46,378 bases of DNA from Selaginella moellendorffii (Eukaryota > Streptophyta > Lycopodiopsida > Selaginellales > Selaginellaceae), in assembly GCF_000143415.4 (NCBI RefSeq), contig NW_003314313.1:1333502-1379879 (forward strand), read 5' to 3'. Shown here piece after piece: positions 1 to 12,013 of the stretch. The translations under genes and the position numbers were made by a program. Under the pieces are notes generated by a model. The model was not told the DNA's origin. It searched no databases and was given only the letters and a program-made list of their open reading frames with translations. The first letter of the stretch is position 1; the number at the start of each line of letters is the position of its first letter.

Positions 1-345
1 TTGTGGTGGCGAGCAGGGAGTGTGATGTTGCAGGTAGCAAAAGCAGAGCCACGAGCCAAAGCCAGAAGCCAAAGCCCACTTTGAGCTCGCCCCGCACGCA
101 GTATACCACGTGAAGAGCACTCGCTCGCCCGGATTCGGACCCGGACTCGGACTCCGAGTTCAACTCGGACTCCACCTCGGCTACCCGACCTCCAACACCC
201 ACACTATCCCTACTATACTTTTGGAACCCCCCACAGCCCCCCCCCCCTGGGAGACACACGCTTTGGGCTTTCACCCCACAGCATGTATTAGTGTTCGGGC
301 TTAGAATCTGGAAGTGCTGCGACTTCTGCAACATCAACAATGAAA
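1..345 (-). repeat. LTR fragment related to families A and B (minus strand)
   Basis: Read on the minus strand, this contains the box seen in every LTR of the window: GTGAAAGCCCAAAGCGTGTG, then a G-run, then a GTATAGTAGGGATAGTG stretch (around 200-275). The neighbouring sequence (about 125-180) has GAGTCC-like hexamers as in the B LTR, so the fragment looks intermediate between A and B. It is cut by the window start and its inner end is not resolved. No gene is visible. Confidence 0.6.
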
Positions 346-547
346 AAGTGGTCATTTTTTCTTACTTTTTTTTTTCGAGTGTCACGAGACGACTCCTAGG
401 AGCGGATGACACGTGGCACACTGTTCATGCCATGTAACATGTGCCGTTTTTAGTGGTTTTTCAAGGTAAGAGTCACGTGACATATTTCGAGCTTGGTATA
501 AGGTGGGTTAACTTTATGTCCAGTTATATTTGGTATAAAGTGGGTTG
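346..547. other. Unassigned spacer left of E1
   Basis: I see no gene or element terminus here. It contains a T-rich run (about 355-375), a CACGTGGC motif near 411, and two repeats of a TTGGTATAA(A/G)GTGGGTT phrase (about 494 and 531), the second abutting the E1 LTR. The five bases before the LTR (GGTTG, 543-547) do not match the TAGGA found after E1's other end. Confidence 0.4.
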
Positions 548-1693
548 TGTCGCGCATGTGACTTCGGGTATCGAAAGTTACCTGTCGACCAGTCCTTACG
601 GACACTCTTACCTTACTGCCACGATGGTAGGAGGTCGGTATTGCTGGACCCTTTATCAGCCCCTCTTGTTCAAGTGTTAGTAAACTGGACTTTGCATCTG
701 TACTTGGCCGGATGAGCATAAGGACGGAATTCCTAAGTGTCTATTCAGCCAAGCATACTTGGCCTGGCTTTTTAGTTCTCTTTTGCTCTGTCTTGCACTG
801 GCTTGACAAGAACCCTCGCGTATTGAGATTGGTCCCTCAATATCGCTACATGATAGCTTACCGTGTCTGCCAAACACCCTCGCTATCATGCCCTTTGTGT
901 TAGTCTCCTTTCGGTCCCAAATGCTATTTATGGAAAGTGTCCAGATTTGCTCATTTGGCATATCTACGGAATGTAGAGATCGGCCTGAACACAATGGTGT
1001 TCGTCCTGTGTCCAAATTCGCAATCTAAGGACATTCCATATTTAGTAAGTTTTGAGTTTGTCCCAGAGACTAACTCCTGATACTAAGGGAAGCTTGGGGT
1101 GAAAGCCCAAAGCGTGTGTTCCTCAAGGGGGGGGGGATATGGGGGGTTCCAAATGTATAGTAGGGATAGTGGGTAGGTCGGGCATGGCCGACCAACCTGA
1201 GGCATAGTCTAGCTCCCACTTGCGTGCCTGTCCTTGTTCTGCGTCCGGCTTGGGTCTAAGCCCAAGTTCCATTCCATGCTAGCTGGTGGAGTACCCATAT
1301 CCTCACGTTAGGCCACCGGTATGCCGAAATAGCGCCAGACTCCGTTTAGCTCCGTTTTGCGTGCTGGTCCTGGCATTTGTATGCTGGTTGCTCCAGGACT
1401 GTTCCAAGTCGCTCCGGGCTCTTGTCCCTTCGCTCCTTGGGCTATATGCTCAGGAGTTGCTCCGTGGTCCGGTTCCATCACTCCTTGGCGTCACGCTTGG
1501 GAGTTTGGCACCGTTCATTCGTTCAGTGGCTCAAGGCCCTGAACCTTGGGTTCCTGTGGACACGTGGCATGGACACGTGGCATGTGACACATGGCATCTG
1601 TCACGTGGCACAAAGAGGGTTTAGGTTCCGCTTCGTGGTGTTATCCTATGGTAAATCACCATAGGATAAAGGGTCAAAACCATGTGCGCTACA
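548..1693 (+). repeat. E1 5' LTR (A-I subtype, 1146 bp)
   Basis: Starts TGTCGCGCATGTGACTTC and ends GTGCGCTACA, directly followed by the primer site. Its U3 (about 575-800) matches the LTRs of E2 and E4 and differs from E3 and from E1's own 3' LTR. The distal part has the G-run box, the CACGTGGC cluster and the terminal TTATCCTATGGT hairpin. Confidence 0.85.
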
Positions 1694-4600
1694 TTTGGTA
1701 TCAGAGAATACGTCTCAGCGATACTATCCAATGAGATTGGGCAACTAGTCTCATAGCATACGCAGAGATGAAAACGATGATCCGAGTGGGTACACGTTTT
1801 GGTGCAAAGACTTCGCATTGGTTCCTTGGGATAGGTTTTGGTTACCTTTTTGTTCCATATTATGTGAGCTTGCTCTTGGGCTCATAGGGTGGACTGAGTT
1901 GTTCCATTACACGAGTTTGCGCTTGGGCTCGTGAGTGAGGCACATTAGCAACTCGAGGTTACACTTTGAGTTGGCAGGATTAATGTTAATCTATTGTTGG
2001 TTCCATGAGTTGTTCCATGTACCATGGGTGAAAATAAACTTTCCTTGAGTTTGCTATGAGTAGCAAATAGGCTAGTCCGTAGCTGTTTAGCACGGCACTA
2101 GTGGATCCTTCCTAGGCATGATTATAAGTGGATCAATCAAGACTATAAGGGATTAGTCTATTGGTTCAAATAGTCATGGCTGTGCTCTCTTATAAACTTT
2201 TCTTCGATTGAACTGAAGGCAGTGCGAAAGCAAGCTTGAGGTTTGGTCAAAGATGAGACCGAAAAGAGAGGCATCGGGGACGGAGGATCAAAAACGTAAA
2301 TCATGTTCTCTTCTTGGAGAAATGATTTGCAATGAGGTGTGACTCATTGCTCGTGTTCACATTATGCAATCAAGAGTCCCTATCTTGATGCATGTTGGAG
2401 ATGGTGGTCTTACAATGGTGAGTTGTGGGATGGATAGCGGTGAAACGTTAAACCATTTTGTCTAAAGCTTGCTATTGGAAGACTTGGGTTGCAATGCTCA
2501 ATTCTTTTCTAGGGAACCTTACTATTGCTCCTTGAGTAGCTTGGTGTTGGATTAGTGTTGAGTTTGGTCAGAAAGAGAGTGGCATGAGCTTGTCCGTGTT
2601 GTGAACAAAAGTTAGTGGTGTTGGGTGTCGTAAACCTCTATTGGTGGAGTGTGGCATTTATGTTGCATTTTGTCGAATCGAGTTGGCATTTGATATTCAC
2701 ATGAACGTTTGAAGTAATGACATAAGCCTTGCTCATTGCGTTACTCAATTGATGATCAAGTCATTGTGATTTATATCATATCCATGTGATAATGAGCAAT
2801 GTGTTTACAAAGTTGCTTGGGTAAATGATGATCAACCCCAAAGTGGTTGATGGAGAAGCTAGTCTACTTGCACGAAGTAGCATTGTAGTAGCCTTGACTG
2901 GATTCTCAATGGTGGTCCATTATGCTAAGCTTATGTTGGTACCTTGTTTCCTTGAGGGTTTGCCCATAAGGTGTTGGGAATGGGTTGTAGCATTCATTTG
3001 CTATAGCTCATCTATTGATCCGTTAGCACTTGGAATAAATTATTGGATGGAGAAGGTGTGTAGTTGGGGCATTGACATCACTAGCACTTGTGTTAATGGA
3101 AATGGCATTGTTATTTCAAGTGATGAGGAATTTTCCTTGGACCTTGATTTTTCATGTCATTTATCTTGTTAGTGTTTTGGCTTCACATTGGATCTTGAAG
3201 GTGATTGAAGAAGAGTGTTAGTGCAATGTGGATATCCGAAGATGTGGTCTTAGTGATCAAGCCTTGGATGTTCATTTTGCAGTTTGCGGATGTCGGTGTT
3301 GGATATCGGTTAGATGGGCAAAGATGTTCGATGCTTAAGCATATTTTTGGATCATGAGAATTTTTGTTGAGGTGAACCTATGTGGGGTTGTTAGTAGGAG
3401 GAAGTTGGTTGAGTCTTGAAAGTTTGCATTCCTGGACTGAGAGTTATTCTTTCCCTAGGATGGAAAATTTTCCATAAATTTTCTTAGACTTTTCCAATGG
3501 CTGATCTATTGATCACTTTGCTCGAAAACCATTCCATTTTCGAAAGCCAGTACAAACTGTTGAAGGGGTTGGAGTTGGCTTCGGTTGGCTTAAACCTTAG
3601 TAGATAGTTTGTATGATGCAGCCTGAAAGGGATGCTAACTTTTGGGGCTAAGGCAATTGAGTTGGATAGAGTCTGGAGTTGGTGTAGAAAAGTGGTTGTT
3701 GCACTTTTCTCAGAAAGGTGACCCTTGTACCTTTCTTTTGTAGCGTTATGCTTGGTGGCAGGTTGCACCTTGCATTACGTTAGACTCTATGAGAGTAGTG
3801 AGCTCTCACTGATCTTGACTTGGTCTTGGTGGCCCTGCGCCTTGGCTGAGGATGGTGATGTCCAACTTAGTTGTTTGCAAGCTGAGATGTTGGTACCCGT
3901 ACTATAGCTTTGTCTATGAGGAGGTTGTGTACCGATATGAGTCCATCTCATGGTCTTCACTTTAGTTTCGACTGAGTGTTGATCACATAGCTAGCCTCTT
4001 CAAGGCATGCTCAGAGCTATTGACTAAATGCATTGGTGAGCTTATTGCGGTTGAGTTGGATTCGAGTGGTCATTTAGTTTGTGCTTGTCCATGAACTTTT
4101 ATCTCATGTTTGAGGTATTATGTTTATGCTAGATAAGTATATAACTTGATGACAAGAGTTGGTGTTTGGGTCTTGTGAAGGCAAGTTGAGGGGTGATTGT
4201 TAGTTGCTTTGCGACTAGTGATTACTTGTAGACTTTGTCAAAAAGACTGTTGATACTTGCTTTGCTCGATGATGATTTAGCAGTGATGGGCTTGCTTTAC
4301 TGGATGGTGTTGCGGAGGATCGTGTCATTAGGCTGACATGGTTTTTCCATGGTGGCATGTCAATTCCTTTGTCGATATCATTTGGTTACATTTGGTCTAT
4401 AGTGTTGGATTTCATTGAGTCTTGGATGTGGTGATTCACTCCTTGATGATGTGTTATCTGTCACTGAGTTTTGCTAACGGATTGGTCTCGGATACTAAGT
4501 ATAGTATCTTCGACTTTGGTTAGCTTGGTTGCTGGAAAGCTCCGAGTGGTGATTCACTCTTGCTTTCTTCTAGCTTTGTCCTGATGTTGATGGCATTGAA

Positions 4601-5112
4601 GTGATGCTTTGTCGTTGACATTGTTGATATTGAGACTTGAGTGAAATGAGCTATCCTTCTAAGGATTGATATTGAGTTTCATTAGTCTTGATGAATATAG
4701 TGTTGATGATTTGGCTATAGATTTATGTTGTTGGCATTCGTGCATTTGCTAGTTAGCAACTGTGTTGACGTTCAAACAAACTGAGTGGCAAGTTGAGTTA
4801 GTAGTGTTCTAGACGAGATTATTTAGTAGAGGATTGAGCTTTAGCTTTTCCTTGAAAGGTGATTTGATCGTGGACAATGCTACCTCTATGAGAGGAAGAG
4901 TTAGTGATTGGCATTGAAGTGATTAAATCCTTCTTGGATTTCAATTGAGATATATCAATCATTAATGATTTTTTTTGTGCTTGTTATGAAGTGAGTTATG
5001 TCTTGCTATAGATGGATTCATGGAGGATCATTTAGTGATCACTTGTTGAGCATAGCTCCATTGTGCTTAGCTTTTGGATTACTGCAGAAATCTTCTTCAT
5101 TAGCTTTGGCAT
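1694..5112 (+). mobile_element. E1 internal region, left part (non-coding)
   Basis: No gene is supported. The sense strand is rich in G and T. From 2084 on it is almost identical to E3 (offset 18383, no indels seen). About 160 bp at 1887-2046 are present here and in E2/E4 but absent from E3. The segment ends abruptly at 5112, where it joins the truncated LTR of E2. The last 250 bp carry 9 substitutions relative to E3, far more than the rest. Confidence 0.75.
1696..1706 (+). promoter_or_regulatory. Primer binding site of E1
   Basis: TGGTATCAGAG begins 2 bases after the LTR end. It is complementary to the 3' end of plant initiator tRNA-Met, as known for many plant LTR retrotransposons. It matches T's site over 11 bases. 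Confidence 0.8.
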
Positions 5113-5873
5113 AACGTGAGGATATGGGTACTCCACCAACTAGCATGGAATGGAACTTGGGCTTAGACCCAAGCCGGACGCAGAACAAGGACAGGCACGC
5201 AAGCGGGAGCTAGACTATGCCTCAGGTTGGTCGGCCATGCCCGACCTACCCACTATCCCTACTATACATTTGGAACCCCCCATAGCCCCCCCCCCTTGAG
5301 GAACACACGCTTTGGGCTTTCACCCCAAGCCTCCCTTAGTATCAGGAGTTAGTCTCTGGGACAAGTTTAAAACTTACTAAATATGGAATGTCCTTAGAAT
5401 GCGAATTTGGACACAGGACGAACACCATTGTGTTCAGGCCGACCTCTACATTCCGTAGATATGCCAAATGAGCAAATCTAGACACTTTCCATAAATAGCA
5501 TCTAGGACAATTTGAGACTAACACAAAGGGCATGATAGCGAGGGTGTTTGGCAGACACGGTAAGCTATCATGTAGCGATATTGAGGGACCAATCTCAATA
5601 CGCGAGGGTTCTTGTCAAGCCAGTGCAAGACAGAGCAAAAGAGAACTAACAAGCCGGGCCGAGTATGCTCAGCTAAATAGACACTTAGGAATTCCTTCCT
5701 TATGCTCATCCGGCCAAGTACAGATGCAAAGTCCAGTTTACTAACACTTGAACAAGAGGGACTAATAAAGGGTCCAGCAATACCGACCTCCTGCCATCGT
5801 GGCAGTAAGGTAAGAGTGTCCGTAAGGACTGGTCGACAGGTAACTTTCGATACCCAAAGTCACATGCGCGACA
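5113..5873 (-). repeat. E2 3' LTR, truncated (about 761 of 1146 bp)
   Basis: Corresponds to 11252-12013 of the E2 5' LTR. About 383 bp, including the terminal hairpin, G-boxes and the TGTAGCGC end, are missing. A single T at 5112 could belong to either side of the junction. Confidence 0.85.
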
Positions 5874-5910
5874 CTCTCCCCCCCTAGGGAAGATCGACGT
5901 CCTCGTCGAT
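5874..5910 (-). promoter_or_regulatory. E2 polypurine tract and adjacent hairpin
   Basis: On the minus strand a G-rich tract (5874-5886) abuts the LTR start, the normal position of the plus-strand primer. Next to it are ATCGACG arms with a 4-base loop AGGA (5893-5910). Confidence 0.8.
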
Positions 5911-6399
5911 GCATACTCCAGTCTAGAATACCGCCAAGGAAACAACTCCAGAAAAAGTTCACGGTACTCACACTATGTGAGAAATGCACCAACTTAAATG
6001 AGTTAGGGGGCAACCTCTTTGTCTAACGCGGATGCGCTACCAGCTCAGACACCTTCCGGCCGTCGCCGACAAGGAAATGACCAACGGAGTCAGCCACCCC
6101 TGCTGCTCTGGGAGTCACCCAGCTTACAAAAGTGTGATATGCCCTGCCCGCAGGAACATAGAGAGAGAAGCCAGAGGCCCCTACCCTCCTAAGCAAAGAA
6201 ACCAAACCCGTCGGTAAGGTTTAGATAGACTACTGTAAACAGGCAGTTAGAGTTGTTTACACGGTCACGCCCTTTCAACGGAATAAGGAACATCGATAAA
6301 GAGGCGGGTTATGTGACCAGTCGACAGTAGCTACCCCATGACTAGAGATTTCACCATGCACACGAAGTGCCGAAGCCAGTCTGCCCATTACTGGCCCAA
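5874..6399 (-). other. Conserved 3' internal domain (E2 copy)
   Basis: About 525 bp before the 3' LTR matching the same position in E1, E3, E4 and, more distantly, the autonomous element T. It contains a (T)CCTGCGGGCAGGG palindromic phrase and a GTCGGCGACGGCCGG block. It has no long conserved frame. Confidence 0.7.
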
Positions 6400-9300
6400 A
6401 CTCAAAGATCAATATATATGGACAATATCAAAGTCATAGACAATGATATTTTAGAGATGTAATTATCAGGGAATAAAGCTTAGATTAGAACACAAAAGTA
6501 TTCCAAGTAAGTTATCATCCGATAAACTAGTATTACAGTATAGGAACCACCAAGATCACTATCATTGGAAAACATAGGATGCATCATCCAACAAAATTCA
6601 ATAGCAAGTATATCATCAAGTAAACGCAATGATAAAACTTAAGTACCAAAGATAGCAAACAGTAAGCCAACAACTTACTAGAGAGAACTCAAAGAACACA
6701 AAGTATCATTGACTAACAAGCACAATGCTCGCGAATGTATCACCCAAAGGAAATAACATCCAAATCTATCAAAACTAACTCGAGCAATAATCAACAGAAG
6801 AGAATGAATGTGGGAAGACCAACAAACACTCATGCCTGCTAACTATCACAAAAGCCAATCTGAATAGATCCCAGCCAACAATACCAAGGAACTCAAGTTG
6901 CCTAAGCAAGTGTTAGCAACATCCTACTGATGTCTTAAACCCAAGAGACCAATCCAGAGCAAACCACAAAGAACATGTGGTATTGCAAAAAGCCATAAGC
7001 CATCAAAGAGAACAACTAACTATCATGAAAGATCGTCAATCAGCCCATCAATGTAGTGATGTATAATCATCGTTGAAGAAAGAATCTACCATCCCGAAGA
7101 ATAGCAAATAATTCCAAACCAACAATAATCAAGCAAAACTTGTGATAAGGACAATCAACTACCCTAGATGATAGTCAATCATCATCAATGATTGCTAGAT
7201 GCAAAAACCAACTTCAACATCGAAACTAATGAGCCAAAATGCCTTCCCCAACAACTTCTAACAAATGGAACAATGAGCACAAAACTCAAGAACCAAAAGC
7301 TCGAAGAAGCCTATAACTAAGTCTTGCCTAATAATGATCACGAGTCTCATAGAAGCTAACTTCAATGCTAAAGAAGAAATCATGGTGCAACCCACAATAT
7401 CTTCCTCAACACATCCATAAGCCAAACTTCATAATGCCAAAGCTAATGAAGAGCATTTCTGCATCAATCCAAAAGCTAAGCACAATGGAGCTATGCTCAA
7501 CAAGTGATCACTAAATGATCCTCCATGAATCCATCTATAGCAAGACGTAACTCACTTCATAACAAGCTCAAAAAGAATCATTAATGATTGCTATATTCCG
7601 AACTCAAATCCAGCAAGGACTCAACATTCTAATATCGATCACTAACTCTTCTTCTCGTAGAGTTAGCATAGTCCACGACTAAATCACTTTTCAAGGAAAA
7701 GCTAAAGCTCAACCCTCTACTAAATAATCTCGTCTAGAACACAACTAACTCAACTTGCCACTCAGTTCGTTTGAACGTCAACACAGTTGCTAACTAGCAA
7801 ATGCACGAATGCCAACAACACAAAGCTATAGCCAAATCATCAACACTATATTCATCAAGACTAATGAAACTCAATATCAATCCTTGGAAGGATATCTCAT
7901 TTCACTCAGATCTCAATATCAACAATGTCAATGACAAAGCATCACTTCAATGCCATCAACACCACAACAAAGCTAGAAGAAAGCATGAGTGAATCACCAC
8001 TCGGAGCTTTCCAGCAACCAAGCTAACCAAGGTCGAAGATACTTTACTCAGTATCCAAGACCAATCCTTCAGCAAAACCCAGTTACAGATAACACTTCCT
8101 CAAAGAGTGAATCACCACGTCCAAGACTCAATGAAATCCAACACTACGAACTAAATGCAACCAAATAATATCGACGGAGGTAGAATCGATATACTAACAT
8201 AGAAAACCTATGCAAGTCTAACGACACGATCCTCCGCAACACCATCCGGTAAAGCAAGCCCATCACTGCTAAATCATCATCGAGCAAAGCAAGTGTCAAC
8301 TGTCCTTGATGAAGTCTACAAGTAATCACTAGTCGCAAAGCAACTAACAATCGCCCTTCAACTTGCCTTCACAAGACCCGAACACTAACTCATGTCATCG
8401 AGTTACATACTTGTCCAACATGAACATAATACCCCAGGTACGAGATAAAAGTTCATAGACAAGCACAAACTAAATGACCACTCGAATCCAACTCAACCGC
8501 AATAAGCTCACTAATGCATTTAGTCAATAGCTCTGAGCATGCCTTGAAGAGGCTAGCTATGTGATCAACACTCAGTCGAAACTAAAGTGAAGACCATGAG
8601 ATGGACTCATATCGGTACACAACCTCCTCATAGACAAAGCTATAGTACGGGTACCAACATCTCAACTTCAAACAACTAAGTTGGACATCACCATCCTCAG
8701 CCAAGGCGCAGGGCCACCAAGACCAAGTCAAGATCAGTGAGAGCTCACTACTCTCATAGAGTCTAATGTAATGCAAGGTGCAAACTGCCACCAAGCACAA
8801 CGCTACAAAAGAAAGGCACAAGGGTCACCTTTCTTAGAAAAGCGCAACAGCCACTTTTCTACATCAACTCCAGACTCTATCCAACTCAATTGCTTTAGCC
8901 CCAAAAGTTAGCATCCCTTTCGGGCCGCATCATACAAACTACCTACTAAGATCTAAGCCAACCGAAGTCAACTCCAACCCCTTCACTAGTTTGTACTGGC
9001 TTTCGAAAATGGAATGGTTTTCGAGCAAAGTGATCAATAGATCAGCCATTGGAAAAGTCTAAGAAAATTTGTGGAAAATTTCCATCCTAGAGAAAGAATG
9101 ACTCTCAGTCCAGGATTGCAAACTTTCAAGACTCAACCAACTTCCTCCTACTAACAACTCCACATAGGTTCACCTCAACAAAAATTCTCATGATCCAAAA
9201 ATATGCTTAAGCATCGAACATCTTTGCCCATCTAACCGATATCCAACACCGACATCCGCAAAGTGCAAAATGAACATCCAAGGCTTGATCACGAAGACCA

Positions 9301-10867
9301 CATCTTCGGATATCCATATTGCACTAACACTCTTCTTCAATCACCTTCAAGATCCAATGTGAAGCCAAAACACTAACAAGAAAAATGACATGAAAAATCA
9401 AGGTCCAAGGAAAATTCCTCATCACTTGAAATAACAATGCCACTTCCACTAACACAAGTGCTAGCGATGTCAATGCATCAACCTCACACCTTCTCCATCC
9501 AATAATCTACTCCAAGTGCTAACGGATCAACAGATGAGCTATAGCAAATGAATGCTACAACCCATTCCCAACACCTTATGGGCAAACCCTCAAGGAAACA
9601 AGGTACCAACATAAGCTTAGCATAATGGACCACCATTGAGAATCCAGTCAAGGCTACTACAATGCTACTTCGTGCAAGTAGACTAGCTTCTCCATCAACC
9701 ACTTTGGGGGTTGATCATCATTTACCCAAGCAACTTCGTAAACGCATTACTCTTTATCACATGGATATGATATAAGTATCACAATGACTTGATCATCAAT
9801 TGAGTAACGCAATGAGCAATGCCTATGTCATTACTTCAAACGTTTATGTGAGTATCAAATGCCAACTCGATTCGACAAAATGCAACATAAATGCCACACT
9901 CCACCAATAGAGATTTACGACACCCAACACCACTAACTTTTGTTCACAACACAGACAAGCTTATGCCACTCTCTTTCCGACCAAACTCAACACTAATCCA
10001 ACACCAAGCTACTCAAGGAGCAAATAGCAAGGTTCCCCGGAAAAGAATTAAGCATTGCAACCCAAGTCTTCCAATAGCGAGCCTAGACAAAATGGTTTAG
10101 TGTTTCACCACTATCCATCCCATAACTCACCACTTGTAAGACCATCACTTCCAATATGCATCAAGGTAGGGACTCTTGATTGCATGATGTGAACACAAGC
10201 AATGAGTTAACACCTCGTTGCAAATCATCTCTCCAAGAAGAGAAGATGATTTACGTATTTGATCCTCCATCCTCGATGACTCTCTTTTCGGTCTCATCTT
10301 TGACCAAACCTCAAGCTTGCTTTCGCACTGCCTTCAGTTCAATCCAAGAAAAGTTTATGAGAGAGCACGGCAATGATTAGTTGAACCAATAGACTATTCC
10401 CTACAGTCTTGATTGATCCAATTATAATCATGCCTAGGAAGGATCCACTAGTGCCGTGCTAAACAGCTACAGACCAGCCTATTTGCCACTCATAGCAAAC
10501 CTAGGGAGGTTTGCTTTCACCCACGGTACATGGAACAACTCATGGAACCACTGGAACCATCGATAGGCTTACATTAATCCTGCCAACTCAAAGTATAACT
10601 TTGAGTTGCTAATGCGCCTCACTCACGAGCCCAAGCTCAAACTCGTGCAAATGGAACATCTCCAAACCATCCTATGAGCCCAAGCGCAAGCTCACTTAAT
10701 TACGGTACAAGAAGGTAACCGAATCTATACCCAAGGAACGATTGCGAAGTCTTTGCACCCAAACGTGTACCCACTCGGATCATCGTTTTCATCTCTGCGT
10801 ATGCAACGAGACTAGTTCCCCAATCTCATTGAATAGTACTCGCTGAGACTCATTCTCTGATACCAAA
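6400..10867 (-). mobile_element. E2 internal region (non-coding)
   Basis: The plus strand is A/C rich, so the element's sense strand is G/T rich. It is a diverged homologue of the E1/E3 interior in reverse orientation. I find no gag-pol remnant. The longest frames are under 80 codons and are discussed among the rejected items. Confidence 0.75.
10855..10865 (-). promoter_or_regulatory. Primer binding site of E2
   Basis: On the minus strand TGGTATCAGAG, 2 bases from the LTR end at 10868. Same site as in T and the other A elements. Confidence 0.8.
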
Positions 10868-12013
10868 TGTAGCGCACGTGGTTTTGACCGTTTATCCTAT
10901 GGTGATTTACCATAGGATAACACCACGAAGCGGAACATAAACCCTCTTTGTGCCACGTGACAGATGCCACGTGTCACATGCCACGTGTCCGTGCCACGTG
11001 TCCATAGGAACCCGAGGTTCAGGGCCTTGGGCCACTGAACGAAGGAACGGTGCCAAACTCCCAAGCGTGACGCCAAGGAGTGATGGAACCGGACCACGGA
11101 GCAACTCCTGAGCATATAGCCCAAGGAGCGAAGGGACAGGAGCCCGGAGCGACTTGGAATAGTCCTGGAGCAACCAGCATACCAATGCCAGGACCAGCAC
11201 GCAAAACGGAGCCAAACGGAGTCTGGCGCTATTTCGGCATACCGGTGGCCTAACGTGAGGATATGGGTACTCCACCAACTAGCATGGAATGGAACTTGGG
11301 CTTAGACCCAAGCCGGACGCAGAACAAGGACAGGCACGCAAGCGGGAGCTAGACTATGCCTCAGGTTGGTCGGCCATGCCCGACCTACCCACTATCCCTA
11401 CTATACATTTGGAACCCCCCATAGCCCCCCCCCCCTTGAGGAACACACGCTTTGGGCTTTCACCCCAAGCCTCCCTTAGTATCAGGAGTTAGTCTCTGGG
11501 ACAAGTTTAAAACTTACTAAATATGGAATGTCCTTAGAATGCGAATTTGGACACAGGACAAACACCATTGTGTTCAGGCCGACCTCTACATTCCGTAGAT
11601 ATGCCAAATGAGCAAATCTAGACACTTTCCATAAATAGCATCTAGGACAATTTGAGACTAACACAAAGGGCATGATAGCGAGGGTGTTTGGCAGACACGG
11701 TAAGCTATCATGTAGCGATATTGAGGGACCAATCTCAATACGCGAGGGTTCTTGTCAAGCCAGTGCAAGACAGAGCAAAAGAGAACTAACAAGCCGGGCC
11801 GAGTATGCTCAGCTAAATAGACACTTAGGAATTCCTTCCTTATGCTCATCCGGCCAAGTACAGATGCAAAGTCCAGTTTACTAACACTTGAAAAAGAGGG
11901 ACTAATAAAGGGTCCAGCAATACCGACCTCCTGCCATCGTGGCAGTAAGGTAAGAGTGTCCGTAAGGACTGGTCGACAGGTAACTTTCGATACCCAAAGT
12001 CACATGCGCGACA
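10868..12013 (-). repeat. E2 5' LTR (A-I subtype, 1146 bp)
   Basis: Complete, with TGTAGCGCAC (reverse complement of the LTR 3' end) at 10868 and CGCGACA (reverse complement of TGTCGCG) ending at 12013. Same length as LTR 548-1693. Followed by GATGA, which in the undisturbed E1 sequence would be the target site (compare 4705-4709). Confidence 0.9.

Larger units (their letters stand above)
5113..12013 (-). mobile_element. E2: family A LARD-type element on the minus strand, 3' LTR truncated
   Basis: On the minus strand: 5' LTR 12013-10868, primer site, non-coding internal region 10867-5874, polypurine tract and a 3' LTR that stops at 5113 instead of running its full 1146 bp. It lies inside E1. 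The two LTRs differ at about 2 positions over 760 bp plus a C-run length, so the insertion is young. The flanks share 408 bp of E1 sequence (4705-5112 and 12014-12421) rather than a 5-bp duplication. Confidence 0.8.

Noticed and set aside
2825-3172. 115-codon frame in E1/E3, with a 72-codon matching part in E2 (9484-9702)
   Set aside because: Its likeness follows from the general similarity of the elements. The corresponding place in E4 has an in-frame stop (TGG to TAG near 43740). No known domain.
5342-5887. Short frames on both strands in LTRs
   Set aside because: They repeat in each LTR copy and overlap on opposite strands; no coding support.
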